From contig NC_019678.1 of assembly GCF_000316665.1 (NCBI RefSeq), positions 5,766,001 to 5,830,000 on the forward strand: a DNA stretch of 64,000 bases, in the 5' to 3' direction. The notes below the pieces were generated by a model, which did not search any database, had not been told where the DNA came from, and saw only the letters and a program-made list of their open reading frames with translations. The position numbers and the translations under genes were made by a program. Shown piece by piece: positions 1 to 8,945 of this stretch. The DNA is from Rivularia sp. PCC 7116. Lineage in GTDB: Bacteria > Cyanobacteriota > Cyanobacteriia > Cyanobacteriales > Nostocaceae. Position 1 is the first letter of the stretch; each line of letters begins with the position of its first letter.

Positions 1-261
1 TCACTAGCTCAACCTGTTGCGGGAGGTTCAATTCATAAATTACACATGAGCGCCGGTACGGTGATTCCGGTTCATTCTCATCCCTGCGACGAGTATGTTT
101 ATGTCTTGGAAGGAACTATTGAAACCGCAGGCAGAGAGTGTAACTCTGGAACATTCTGGTTTACTCCTGCTAATACTAAAAACGGCTCCCACATAGCGAT
201 TACGGATGTAGAAATTCTGACTATTCGTCTGGGTGAAATGGGGAAATTTGAAAAGGATTAA
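1..261 (+). CDS. Cupin-domain protein, 5' end outside the window
   Basis: The frame is open from base 1 and reads into the first ATG at 46 without a stop, so the visible part is the C-terminal 86 codons of a gene that starts upstream of the window. The segment with VIPVHSHPCDEYVYVLEG carries the classic cupin metal-site pattern (two histidines and a glutamate in a GxxxPxHxHxxxExxxVLEG context), followed by the second conserved turn around FWFTPANTKNGSH. It resembles ChrR-type or small stand-alone cupins, which bind a metal and act as sensors or small-molecule enzymes; the substrate cannot be told. The NTF2-like gene follows 29 bases downstream on the same strand, so the two probably share a transcript. 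Family call is solid, function is unknown. Confidence 0.8.
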   Translation, partial: SLAQPVAGGSIHKLHMSAGTVIPVHSHPCDEYVYVLEGTIETAGRECNSGTFWFTPANTKNGSHIAITDVEILTIRLGEMGKFEKD

Positions 262-290
262 TTATAAAGACAGCAAAACAAAAAGTAAAC

Positions 291-701
291 ATGGCGATAA
301 TTGTGAGTTCAAATCAAGAATTTCTGCAAAATTTATACGATGCCTTTAATAACCGTGAAATTGAAACAATTATCTCGTTTATGCGCCCGGATGTGAAATG
401 GGCGAACGGAGTGGAAGGCGGTTTTATTTACGGACGCAACGCAGTGCGCGAATACTGGTGCAATCAATTCAAGGATATTCAAGCGGAACTTGAGACGCTA
501 ACATTCGAGACAGACGAAAATAATCGAAATGTTGTTACCGTTCATCAAGTCATCAAAGATTTACAAGGCAATTTACTTGCGGATACAACAGTTCACCAAA
601 TCTTTACCATTGAGGATGGTTTGATTAGCCTTTACGAAATTGGCGAAACTGAAACAATCAAAGAAATGATTCAAAAGGCGAGAAACTCCGATCGAAAATA
701 G
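291..701 (+). CDS. SnoaL/NTF2-like (ketosteroid-isomerase-fold) protein
   Basis: This 136-aa protein has the order of elements seen in NTF2-like/SnoaL proteins. An N-terminal helix (FLQNLYDAFNNREIETIISF) precedes the hallmark strand MRPDVKWANG, then the segment GRNAVREYWCNQF, and two long beta strands (NVVTVHQVIKDLQGNLLADT and VHQIFTIEDGLISLYEIGE). Members use the cone-shaped pocket as a small enzyme or ligand-binding domain, and many are uncharacterised. The length is typical. It lies 29 bases after the cupin gene and is probably cotranscribed with it. I see no signal peptide, so it is cytosolic. The substrate is unknown. Confidence 0.75.
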   Translation: MAIIVSSNQEFLQNLYDAFNNREIETIISFMRPDVKWANGVEGGFIYGRNAVREYWCNQFKDIQAELETLTFETDENNRNVVTVHQVIKDLQGNLLADTTVHQIFTIEDGLISLYEIGETETIKEMIQKARNSDRK

Positions 702-781
702 TAATGCTTCGATTATCAGTTTTAGCAATCGCGTTTTATCAAATCTAGGATTATTGCGATGATCCACAGCTTCGCTGAGTG

Positions 782-801
782 CTTCGCTTCGCTCGCAATG
801 A
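782..801. repeat. Dispersed cyanobacterial repeat (CTTCGCTTCGCTCGCAATGA)
   Basis: The 20-base string appears here and, in reverse complement with one difference, at 34142-34161. Strings of this type are scattered through intergenic DNA of many filamentous cyanobacteria. It lies in the 193-base gap between the NTF2-like gene and the end of the protease gene, which holds nothing else I can support. Confidence 0.5.
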
Positions 802-894
802 CGATTTAAAGGGGTTAAAATCGCTGAAACGTGGAGAGTACTTGTGTGTACACTGTATCCTTAATAAGGAGAGGGAGTGAGGGTGAGGTTATGC

Positions 895-3030
895 TTATTT
901 CCCATACTTCCTCAACTGACGCTGAACTTGCTTTACTGCTGTATGGGCGTTCACCAAACCGCTACCGAAGAAGTATTGCTCAATTGAAACTCCATCAGGA
1001 ACTTTTCCAGAAAGTACTAGATATTTGTAAATCTCTTTTTCTCTATTAGAAAGAGAAAGTGCGTCGTAAGAAGCTGTGTGTTTGAGAATCGAAATGATAT
1101 CTTTGCGACTTAAACGGCGCTGTGGATCTTCTCCTTTCATCAAAGCTATGATTCCGGCGACAACTGGAGAAGAAAAAGAAGTTCCCTCAACTCGCACATA
1201 TTTGCCTCTCTTATCGAATGATGAACCCCAAGGAGATTTAGGTTGAATGAGAATACCTCGCCAAAAATTATCTGTTCCCGTGCCTCCAGTAGTGAGAATT
1301 GCACCGCGTAAGCCAATTTTTGCTCTCGTATCTCCACCGGGAGCAACCACTGTCAAACCATTTCCAAAGTTGCTGTAAGGTGCGCGATATCCATTGATAT
1401 TAGTCGCACCAACTGCAATTACTCCTTTTACCGCAGCCGGAAAACTAACTTCTAAATCTGTTTCGTTTCCAGCCGCAGCCACAAAAACGATATTAGAGTT
1501 TTTATTCTGGGCGCGGATAATTGAATTTTTGACTTCTGCTGTTGGTAAAAAACCACCAAAACTCATGTTTATCACATCTGCACCCCTTGCTACAGCGTAG
1601 TCAATGCCTTCCACAACGTCGTACATTTCTATTGATTGTTCAAAACCATATAGAGGGTGGAACAAAGTTTTACCAATAGTTACTGGCAATATGCTTGCTT
1701 GAGGAGCAACACCGGATAGCCCATTTATTTCTGGGGAATTTGCTGCAATTACACCAGCAACAAAAGTACCGTGAAATAAACCCGTAACTTCGTAGCGTAA
1801 ATAATCCCTGAGAATTTTTACAATATCTTTCCGACTCAAACCTATTTGTGGCTTATATCGTAAAAGCTTTCTTATTAAAGGGATGCCACCATACTTTTCT
1901 AATAAGCTATCGTCACTTAATCGATAGGAATCTTGGAAGATAGAGCCGAATGTAGAGAATTCTTTTTGGCTCATCTTAGTATCGGCATCATCGTCGGCGA
2001 AATCCCAACCATTCATTTCACCCCGACGTTTATCTTTTATATCTCCAGACTTATAGATATTGTTTACCAAGTCTGGATGATTCCATTGAATTAGAGAGTC
2101 AAGTACTGCAACAACAACTCCCTTACCAGCTTTGGAGTTACGCCAAGCTTCTGTTGCACGTATGCCCGTGCTGGGTAGAGATAAACCAGACTGCTTATAT
2201 AAACCTCTGCTTAAACATTTATCTACATCATCAGTAAACTTAGTCAAACAAGCTCTTAAAGGATTGCTCTGAAGATGCCATTGTTGCAAGCGCAGATTAG
2301 TTTGAAAACCAAATTGCGGTTTTATTTGACCTTTTTTAAATCTATCTATTGCTTCTTTTGCTTTGTGAGAAACATCTTTATTTCGTAGCAAAATGAAGTT
2401 AGGTGTTGCGGATTTAACTCCTTTAGCTTGATAAACTTGATTGGCAACTTTTAAAATATCCGTTCCCGACTTAGTAGTAGATTTAACAACATAGCGATTT
2501 TTACTGAAGCGTAAAGGGCGGATTATTTCCAATTTATGTCGATTTAAAATTACCTGTTTTTCATAGGGTGAAATCTGTTCCTCGAAACTGACAATAATCT
2601 CGTTTGGTAGTATTATTTCTTCACTATGTTTCCGCCGAGAAAAAACTGGTAAAGTATTATCAACATAAGCTTTTTGACTCAAACGTAACTGCATGACAGT
2701 AGAATTACCGCCATTTGAAGCTAACTTCATTAGTGCATAATGCTTATTCAAAGGTTCTATCTCTACCTTTGCATCTCGATTGCGTCGAAAATCCTGTTGA
2801 AGTTTTATATACAGCGGTACATTAGTATTCCGTGTAGCTTCTGGCTTGAAAGCAACAGCAATAACATCGTTTCGTTGCTCTAAATGAATTTTTTTGCCAT
2901 CATAATTATAAAAAAGTTCGCTCTGTTCTTGTGACTTTTTTACAACTAGAGTTTCCGCTCTCGAAGATAAATTACCTGTTAGCACCCATAAACCGCTCGC
3001 TAAGAGAATACCGGACAATAAACGCTTCAT
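895..3030 (-). CDS. Secreted S8 (subtilisin-like) serine protease
   Basis: An S8 family protease of 711 aa if read from the ATG at 3030, which is preferred over the start at 3063 because a GAGG lies 10 bases upstream and the signal peptide (MKRLLSGILLASGLWVLTG) begins there. The catalytic triad is visible: Asp311 in VAVLDSLIQWNHPDL, His420 in HGTFVAGVIAA and Ser618 in GTSFSSPVVAG, with the oxyanion Asn in VAAAGNETD. About 300 residues precede the catalytic domain; the part around EIIVSFEEQISPYEKQVILN looks like an inhibitor/prodomain-type segment. The spacing between Asp and His is about 109 residues, longer than usual, because of an insertion rich in charged residues. It probably acts in the periplasm or outside the cell. 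It stands alone, with no pathway partner nearby. Confidence 0.9.
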   Translation of the reverse strand: MKRLLSGILLASGLWVLTGNLSSRAETLVVKKSQEQSELFYNYDGKKIHLEQRNDVIAVAFKPEATRNTNVPLYIKLQQDFRRNRDAKVEIEPLNKHYALMKLASNGGNSTVMQLRLSQKAYVDNTLPVFSRRKHSEEIILPNEIIVSFEEQISPYEKQVILNRHKLEIIRPLRFSKNRYVVKSTTKSGTDILKVANQVYQAKGVKSATPNFILLRNKDVSHKAKEAIDRFKKGQIKPQFGFQTNLRLQQWHLQSNPLRACLTKFTDDVDKCLSRGLYKQSGLSLPSTGIRATEAWRNSKAGKGVVVAVLDSLIQWNHPDLVNNIYKSGDIKDKRRGEMNGWDFADDDADTKMSQKEFSTFGSIFQDSYRLSDDSLLEKYGGIPLIRKLLRYKPQIGLSRKDIVKILRDYLRYEVTGLFHGTFVAGVIAANSPEINGLSGVAPQASILPVTIGKTLFHPLYGFEQSIEMYDVVEGIDYAVARGADVINMSFGGFLPTAEVKNSIIRAQNKNSNIVFVAAAGNETDLEVSFPAAVKGVIAVGATNINGYRAPYSNFGNGLTVVAPGGDTRAKIGLRGAILTTGGTGTDNFWRGILIQPKSPWGSSFDKRGKYVRVEGTSFSSPVVAGIIALMKGEDPQRRLSRKDIISILKHTASYDALSLSNREKEIYKYLVLSGKVPDGVSIEQYFFGSGLVNAHTAVKQVQRQLRKYGK

Positions 3031-3323
3031 AGTTCGGGTACCTCGCAGGTGGGTTTGTAACACAAATAACTAGTAAATATAGATATTTGTTGTTAGATGA
3101 TACTGTGTATATTTAGTATTTGTCTGCTACAAAAAACACAACAGATACTGTATTTAGCACGATTTTATCGATATATAATCAAGTAATTTTGATTACTAAT
3201 CAATGATGATTTGCAATACAAATTGACAAGAATAGGTAAAACAAATCACCCTTGAGGGTACTGTAAATAATACATAATGTTTTTTACCATGTAAGTAATA
3301 GAACTTTTATCAAAAATAATCTA

Positions 3324-3959
3324 ATGTCAGAAACTTACATATCAAAAGTCAACGTTGACTTGTGGAAACAAGAAGTAACACTGGAATGGACTGGATCGAA
3401 TGCAGGGGCACAAGGCAAAGGTCCTTTTCACTGTACTCCCGGTGAAGGTATGCCGGGACTCAATTGCGATGATGTTGCAACCAGCAGAAAGGGCGGAACA
3501 AATTGTACTCCAAAAGGTGAATTCAAGGTAATTCGTCACGAGCGCCGTTTTAGCAAGTTTCCAGAAGCTGAATGGGTAACACGTTTTCAAGATGATTCTC
3601 GTGGAATTGCCCTTCATTACTATCCCAACGTTCCCGAATTTCCCGACTCCAACGGATGCGTTCGCATTGGCAACAAGGAAGCAGCAAAACGAATTCATGA
3701 CAATACGAAAGCTGGAATATCTATTGTCAACGTACATGGAGAATTAAGACCAGATTTTCGTAATACCTTAAGACGTGGTTCTAAGAGTGAGGATGTGAGA
3801 AAGATGCAGCGTCAGCTAAGTAATAAAGGATATCAACTTTCAGTTGATGGCGATTTTGGTCCGGCAACCGAAGCAACAGTTAAAAAATTTCAAAGCGATA
3901 AAAGACTTGTATCCGACGGAATTGTTGGTCCTCAAACCTACGGCACACTTTTTGCTTAA
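3324..3959 (+). CDS. L,D-transpeptidase (YkuD) with C-terminal peptidoglycan-binding domain
   Basis: A 211-aa protein. Residues 1 to about 140 carry a YkuD catalytic domain: TPKGEFKVIRHE is the conserved early strand, and IALHYYPNVPEFPDSNGCVRI holds the histidine and the SxGCxR catalytic cysteine motif. Residues about 150-210 form a PG_binding_1 domain (RRGSKSEDVRKMQRQLSNKGY, DGDFGPATEATVKKFQ, DGIVGPQTYGTL). Such enzymes form 3-3 crosslinks in peptidoglycan or attach proteins to it. No signal peptide is visible at the N-terminus, which is odd for an enzyme acting in the periplasm; export by another route, or an intracellular or toxin-like role, is possible. A strong hairpin terminator follows at 3988. 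The gene appears monocistronic. Confidence 0.85.
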   Translation: MSETYISKVNVDLWKQEVTLEWTGSNAGAQGKGPFHCTPGEGMPGLNCDDVATSRKGGTNCTPKGEFKVIRHERRFSKFPEAEWVTRFQDDSRGIALHYYPNVPEFPDSNGCVRIGNKEAAKRIHDNTKAGISIVNVHGELRPDFRNTLRRGSKSEDVRKMQRQLSNKGYQLSVDGDFGPATEATVKKFQSDKRLVSDGIVGPQTYGTLFA

Positions 3960-3987
3960 TGCTTTTGCGTTTATTAATTACTATTTA

Positions 3988-4023
3988 TCAGCGATACACA
4001 TTTGCGTATCGCTGATTATTTTT
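3988..4023 (+). terminator. Rho-independent terminator
   Basis: A perfect 10-bp stem (TCAGCGATAC / GTATCGCTGA) with an 8-base loop is followed by TTATTTTT, 28 bases after the L,D-transpeptidase stop. The stem also touches the stop codon of the minus-strand gene ending at 4016, so it may serve both directions. Confidence 0.8.
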
Positions 4024-4231
4024 CATCATCAAAAGATACACAGGGACTATCGACTTCCTGCATTGGTTGAAAAGAATTACAGAAAGTTACCTTAGAACAA
4101 TTAACTGGCAATTCCTCTGGATGAGTGCATTGCAATTTAGTATTTAACTTAGTATTTAAGAATGTATGAAAAGCACAGTCATTGCAAATAGTTTTGACAG
4201 AGTATGTTTTGCGTTTAATTAAATCTGACAT
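4016..4231 (-). CDS. Small Cys-rich protein, unknown function
   Basis: A 71-aa reading frame starting MSDLIKRKTYSVKTICNDC. It has six cysteines (CNDC, then QC, NC, FC and a late SPC) and reads like a compact metal- or cluster-binding protein rather than noise: the pattern CNDCAFHTFLN ... CTHPEELPVNCSKVTFCNSF is strongly structured. The longer open frame extending to 4471 is not used here, because its first part is simply antisense to the acetyltransferase gene. No convincing ribosome binding site is visible (upstream is CCCCTTTTTTCAAAAA). It diverges from the GNAT gene at 4302, with about 70 bases between them. I infer that it is real; I do not recognise the family. Confidence 0.5.
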   Translation of the reverse strand: MSDLIKRKTYSVKTICNDCAFHTFLNTKLNTKLQCTHPEELPVNCSKVTFCNSFQPMQEVDSPCVSFDDEK

Positions 4232-4301
4232 CATTTTTTGAAAAAAGGGGAAAAATAGGATTATTTTAGGATTAACCACATCCGACTCGGGAGCAATCAA
4301 A

Positions 4302-4787
4302 ATGAAGCATTTACCAAAGGGATGTATTCTCCGCAAAGCCACCTCTAAAGACGCTTCATCAATTCGCTGGCTGGTATTTAAAGCGAAACTTGACCCCACA
4401 CAATTAAAATGGCAGCAATTTTGGGTAATCGAATTTAATAGCAATATAATAGCTTGCGGACAATTACGCAATTTTAACGAAGCTCAAGAACTTGGAAGTT
4501 TAGTAGTTAAAAACAACTGGAGAAATCGCGGTTTGGGAAGCTTTCTAAGTCAACATTTAATAGAGCAAGCAACTCAACCGCTTTATTTAGAATGTTTGGG
4601 TAAAAAATTAGTAGATTACTATCAAAAATTTGGTTTTGTAGCAGTAAATTTTCAAGATTTACCTTCATCTGTTAAAAGTAAATTTAGAATATCTCAGTTA
4701 GGGAAAAAGATTATTGGAGTTCCTGTAACTTTCATGAATTACTGCATCACGTCGCAATCAGATTGCTGCGAAACATTACTAGAATAA
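4302..4787 (+). CDS. GNAT-family N-acetyltransferase
   Basis: A 161-aa protein with the GNAT fold signature. The N-terminal strand CILRKATSKDASSIRWLVF is followed by strand 4 (QELGSLVVKNNWRNRGLGSF), which contains the acetyl-CoA pyrophosphate-binding RxxGxG motif (RNRGLGS), and by the late segment LYLECLGKKLVDYYQKFGFV with the tyrosine typical of the active site. It transfers an acetyl group from acetyl-CoA to an unknown amine. Its last 49 bases overlap the 3' end of the convergent haemagglutinin gene, so the two genes share coding sequence in opposite strands at their tails. It is probably cytosolic. Confidence 0.85.
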   Translation: MKHLPKGCILRKATSKDASSIRWLVFKAKLDPTQLKWQQFWVIEFNSNIIACGQLRNFNEAQELGSLVVKNNWRNRGLGSFLSQHLIEQATQPLYLECLGKKLVDYYQKFGFVAVNFQDLPSSVKSKFRISQLGKKIIGVPVTFMNYCITSQSDCCETLLE

Positions 4788-7700
4788 CCTTTGGGTAATT
4801 GTGCAACGAATTCGATTTCGCCACGGGAATTTTCTATCCAGCCTTGTGCTTCGACAATTTTTTGACGTGAGGTTGATTTTTTGGGTGTTTCTAACTTAAT
4901 TTTTCTTGTCTGCTGATTATTTTGATTTGTAAGCGTAACCCAATTTGCAATCGTCTCAAATTCTGTCAAAGGTTCATAGGGATTCAGGGGTAATCCACCT
5001 CTTCCTGTAGAGATAAAGCTACTAGCTGTTTCAGTTTGTTCTGAATTACAATCTCGAACAATTTCTTGGGATGCATCCACTAAACTGGTAGGTAATTCTA
5101 TTAAACCTTGAGCCGGTTCTATAGCTGTTCTATTTATATTTATTTCACCGCTAACTCCTAATTCCGAACTTGCGGTAATGTCGCTAAATTTAGTGGGTCG
5201 ATTTTGAGGAAAAATTCCAAAAATACCGTTGGTTTTTACATTAACCATACCACCTTTACCGGAAAAAGCATTGGCTGTAATATTGCTATCTTCTTCGGGT
5301 AAAGCAACAATAAATTTTGCGTCGATGTTGATATTTCCTCCATCACCACCAAGTTGTTCAGTACCTGCGTTGGTAGTAATCAAGCTACCGTTGCGTAGTA
5401 TTAAAACGTCTTTTAAATTTATGTCAATATCACCACCATTACCCGATTTGGTTTCTGCTTCAATATCGCTATTATTTAGTAAAATTTTGTCTGCATTGAT
5501 AACAAGTTCTCCTGCTTTACCGGAACCAACAGAACCACTGGTGATACCTCCACGATTTTGCGTTCGCGAGTTTTCTACTTGTAATAAAGAGGTATTTAAA
5601 GTTAGTCTACCAGCATTTCCTTCACCTCTTGTTGAGGTTTCTATTGCTCCTTGATTTCGGAGAATAACTTTTTCTGCGGTAATATTTATTTCTCCAGCAT
5701 TTCCTTTACCTTCGGTAATCCCAATTAAACTATTACTCTTCTCAGGATTATCTTCAACTGATTTCGCGTCGTTTTCAAATAAAATATCGCGAGCGGTAAG
5801 TGTAATTTTACCAGCGTTCCCAGTCGAGTTTTCATCTGCAATGGCAATGATATTTGAAAAACTTTTCAGGGTTATGTTAGTAGCTTTAAGTTTGATTTCT
5901 CCAGCATTTCCCGTTACAGAAGTATCGCTGGTTATCACGCTATTATTATCTAATAAAATATCATTAGCTTCAATATTGATATTCCCAGCATTGGCGGGAG
6001 AACTAAAGTTATTATCCTCAGCATTCGCCTTGGAAGCAATCACGCTTTGATTGCTTAATATTAGAGAATTAGTAATTAAATTGATATTTCCAGCGTTACC
6101 TTCTCCATTTGAATCGCTGGTTAAAACACCTATATTGTCAATAAAAATTTCGTCGATAGCATTAATATTAATATCACCTGCATCACCCTTTGCTTCAGTT
6201 TTTGTAATAAAAGCTCCATCTGTTAAAGAAAATAATTTTGTATTAACAATAATTTTTCCAGCATTACCGTTCCCTAGGGTAGTACTTAGAATCGATCCTT
6301 TATTTAAATCGAATATATTGCTTTCAATTTTAATTAATCCACCATTTCCATTTCCTTGAGTAGTACTTGATATAGTACTTCTATTTTGTAACGAAACAGA
6401 ATCGGCTTCAATGTTAATATCCCCAGCATTAGCAGGAGAAGTAAAGTTATTATCGTAAGCATTTGCCTTGGAAGCAATCACGCCTCGATTTAATACCAGA
6501 GAATTAGTATTTAAATTGATGTTTCCAGCGTCTCCTTCTCCATTTGAATCGCTGGTTAAAGCACCTCCATTACTAATCAAAATATTGTCGATAGCATTGA
6601 CTTCAATATCACCTGCATTACCTTTAGCTTCGGTTTTAGTCGATAAAGCTCCATCTATTAGAGAAAATGATTTCGTATTAAAAATTATGTCTCCAGCATC
6701 ACCATTTCCTAGTGTAGTGCTTTGAATTGGTCCTTGATTTAAATCAAATATATCTGTTTCAATTTTGATTAACCCACTATTGCCATTTCCTTCAGTAACA
6801 CTACTAATTGCGCCGCTTTTTACTGATAAACGATTTAACTGTATATCGATGTTTCCAGCATTGCCATTTCCATAAGTATCGTTACTAATCGTGCTATCAT
6901 CTTGGAGAGAAAGCGAATTACCCTTGATATTAATATCTCCACTATTACTAACACCATTCACCTTGTTAGAAATAGAACTTGTTTCCCTCAAAACAGAATT
7001 TGCTGCTTCTATATTAATTTCACCATTATTACCTGCACCAGACTTGTCTTTAACGATGTAACTTTTTTGCAGTATCAAAGAACCTTTCGTGGCGATCGCC
7101 ATCGATTCTGAATTATTGGCAGCAGTATTAGTACTTAGAATCGCAGCATTAGATAATAAAATATCACCTGATGCTGAAGCATCAAATTTTCCTCCAGTGG
7201 TTTGCAACACCACACTTATTGCTTCAGAGTTTTTACCAATGCTTAATTTACCTTTACCATCGGCATCTCTATCTGCTTGAAATATTAAACCAGTCGTATC
7301 CAAAGCGGCTATTATGTTGCCTTCAGATAAAGCAATATCGTTATCTGCTGCAAATGTTAACGTTACTGGAGTATTATTATTGGTAATAATATTCAATTTA
7401 TCGGCTTGAATATTTCCATTTTGATTACCCGTCTTTCTGGCTGTAATGGTAAGGTTATTTCCCGCAGTCAACTGTTTTTCTATAGTAGAACTATCTAATA
7501 TAGTTGTATTATTTAGCGGCTGAAAAATTTCTAAATCATTCTTATCGGCAGTAGAATCAAAACTTGAAGTAGAACCAAAAAAAATATTCCCAGAATTGAG
7601 CAACCAATCACCATTTAAGCCGTTATTAGCATTAGTATCAACAGTTGTACCTGTAATATCTAGAAAATTATTTCCAGAAGTTTCAACTTTACCACCGTTA

Positions 7701-8737
7701 CCATTATTTATTCCACCCTTGGCACTGAAACTTCCATAAACGCGAGTAGATTCTGATGCAAATATGCTGATATTCCCACCATCTCCTCTATTTAAAGCAT
7801 TGCTCTGTAACAATGCTTCCGAATCAATATAAACTGCTTTTGTATCGCTATTTCCAATAATAATTTCACCACCACCCACAGTTCCAGAAGCATCAAAAAA
7901 GGAGTTTTCTAACAAACCAATTCTGTCTCCGAATACAGTGACTTTTCCACCCACTCCTTGCAAGTTTGATGCATCAATTTTACCTAGATTGATAACCTTA
8001 CCGATACTATTTGTATTACCATCAATACCTAAAATTTCTCCAGAATTGCCTAAACTCACAAACCCTTGAGGAGAAATTGCAGCTATAGAAATTTGTCCAC
8101 CCTTAGTTTTTAAATTGCCTAAATTTTCAAAACTATTACCAATCAGAGTGATATTTTTCCCTTCGCCGACAGTCAAACTACCTGAATTACTAATATTACT
8201 ACTAATATTGCTATTATTTTCACCATATTGCAAGCCTAAAGGCAGATTCACTGTCAATAAAGGCTTATTTTTAGGATTTTTAGCGCTAAATTCGATATCA
8301 TCCGCGAACTTTATACTATCTGCTGTAGTGCCAATGAAAGAACCACCAATATCAAGTTTGGCGTTTTCACCGAATGCAATACCGTTAGGATTAATTATAA
8401 ATAAATTAGCCGTACCATTAGCTTTAATTAAACCATTAATATTAGAAATCGAACTCCCAGTTACCCGAGTAATAATATTATTGATCTCAACTGAATTATT
8501 AAAATATGCTTCACCACCATTAACTACTCCAAACTCTTGGAAGCTGTGAAACAAATTGCTTCCGGCAGTACTTCCACCTTCGATGATATTGCGGTTTCCT
8601 TGTTTTTTTACAGTAGAATTATTAATTAAAGTGCTATCAGGTATAATTTGAGCATCAGCACTATTCACCCAAAAAATACCGATATTAACCAAAGCCAACT
8701 TGAGAAGCCAGCCCCAATGAATACTTTTCTTTAACAT
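4739..8737 (-). CDS. TPS-type filamentous haemagglutinin-like secreted protein
   Basis: A 1332-aa secreted protein. The ATG at 8737 is chosen over a TTG nine bases upstream. A signal peptide (about 30 residues, ending near VNSADA) leads into a TPS/haemagglutination-activity domain (residues about 30-170) with the signature NLFIINPNGIAFGENAKLD. The rest is a long beta-helix of about 20-residue turns (GNAGDI, GNGGLI, NITLK motifs) ending in a C-terminal segment GRGGLPLNPYEPL, which is characteristic of cyanobacterial members. By family knowledge it is exported by a TpsB/Omp85-type pore, and none is encoded in the window. A block of 146 aa is duplicated in tandem. Likely roles are adhesion or surface structure; these are inferred. 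Confidence 0.9.
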   Translation of the reverse strand: MLKKSIHWGWLLKLALVNIGIFWVNSADAQIIPDSTLINNSTVKKQGNRNIIEGGSTAGSNLFHSFQEFGVVNGGEAYFNNSVEINNIITRVTGSSISNINGLIKANGTANLFIINPNGIAFGENAKLDIGGSFIGTTADSIKFADDIEFSAKNPKNKPLLTVNLPLGLQYGENNSNISSNISNSGSLTVGEGKNITLIGNSFENLGNLKTKGGQISIAAISPQGFVSLGNSGEILGIDGNTNSIGKVINLGKIDASNLQGVGGKVTVFGDRIGLLENSFFDASGTVGGGEIIIGNSDTKAVYIDSEALLQSNALNRGDGGNISIFASESTRVYGSFSAKGGINNGNGGKVETSGNNFLDITGTTVDTNANNGLNGDWLLNSGNIFFGSTSSFDSTADKNDLEIFQPLNNTTILDSSTIEKQLTAGNNLTITARKTGNQNGNIQADKLNIITNNNTPVTLTFAADNDIALSEGNIIAALDTTGLIFQADRDADGKGKLSIGKNSEAISVVLQTTGGKFDASASGDILLSNAAILSTNTAANNSESMAIATKGSLILQKSYIVKDKSGAGNNGEINIEAANSVLRETSSISNKVNGVSNSGDINIKGNSLSLQDDSTISNDTYGNGNAGNIDIQLNRLSVKSGAISSVTEGNGNSGLIKIETDIFDLNQGPIQSTTLGNGDAGDIIFNTKSFSLIDGALSTKTEAKGNAGDIEVNAIDNILISNGGALTSDSNGEGDAGNINLNTNSLVLNRGVIASKANAYDNNFTSPANAGDINIEADSVSLQNRSTISSTTQGNGNGGLIKIESNIFDLNKGSILSTTLGNGNAGKIIVNTKLFSLTDGAFITKTEAKGDAGDININAIDEIFIDNIGVLTSDSNGEGNAGNINLITNSLILSNQSVIASKANAEDNNFSSPANAGNINIEANDILLDNNSVITSDTSVTGNAGEIKLKATNITLKSFSNIIAIADENSTGNAGKITLTARDILFENDAKSVEDNPEKSNSLIGITEGKGNAGEINITAEKVILRNQGAIETSTRGEGNAGRLTLNTSLLQVENSRTQNRGGITSGSVGSGKAGELVINADKILLNNSDIEAETKSGNGGDIDINLKDVLILRNGSLITTNAGTEQLGGDGGNINIDAKFIVALPEEDSNITANAFSGKGGMVNVKTNGIFGIFPQNRPTKFSDITASSELGVSGEININRTAIEPAQGLIELPTSLVDASQEIVRDCNSEQTETASSFISTGRGGLPLNPYEPLTEFETIANWVTLTNQNNQQTRKIKLETPKKSTSRQKIVEAQGWIENSRGEIEFVAQLPKGYSSNVSQQSDCDVMQ
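5960..6800 (-). repeat. Tandem 438-bp duplication inside the haemagglutinin gene
   Basis: Two adjacent copies encode near-identical 146-aa blocks. Landmarks such as GCATTCGCCTTGGAAGCAAT (6021) recur as GCATTTGCCTTGGAAGCAAT (6459), an offset of exactly 438 bases. Both encode LTSDSNGEG(N/D)AGNINL followed by a ...ASKANA(E/Y)DNNF(S/T)SPANAG segment. The unit keeps the reading frame and adds about seven beta-helix turns. Confidence 0.75.
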
Positions 8738-8945
8738 TATAGTCAACGTGTTTTATTAGCAAAAGTTCAAACACGGAGAATAGTAATACTTTGGGTAAAA
8801 AAAATCTATACTTTGTTAAGTATATTAATATTCAAATGTTTCAGGATTCTGCCAATTTCTCCAGGCTTGCAATGCTCTTTATCGGTTCTAAAAGTTATCA
8901 TCTCATTCCACTACAACTGGAATCGATATTACCAATTACCAATCC

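Noticed and set aside
3844-4095. 83-aa plus-strand frame overlapping the L,D-transpeptidase end
   Set aside because: It is out of frame with the enzyme, runs through the terminator hairpin and shows no family features.
4232-4471. Upstream extension of the Cys-rich frame to 4471
   Set aside because: This part lies antisense within and before the acetyltransferase gene and has no sensible protein features.
5229-8549. Plus-strand frames opposite the haemagglutinin gene, rich in Pro, Leu and Ser
   Set aside because: They are antisense shadows of the GNAGDI-type repeats; no domain or start signal is visible.
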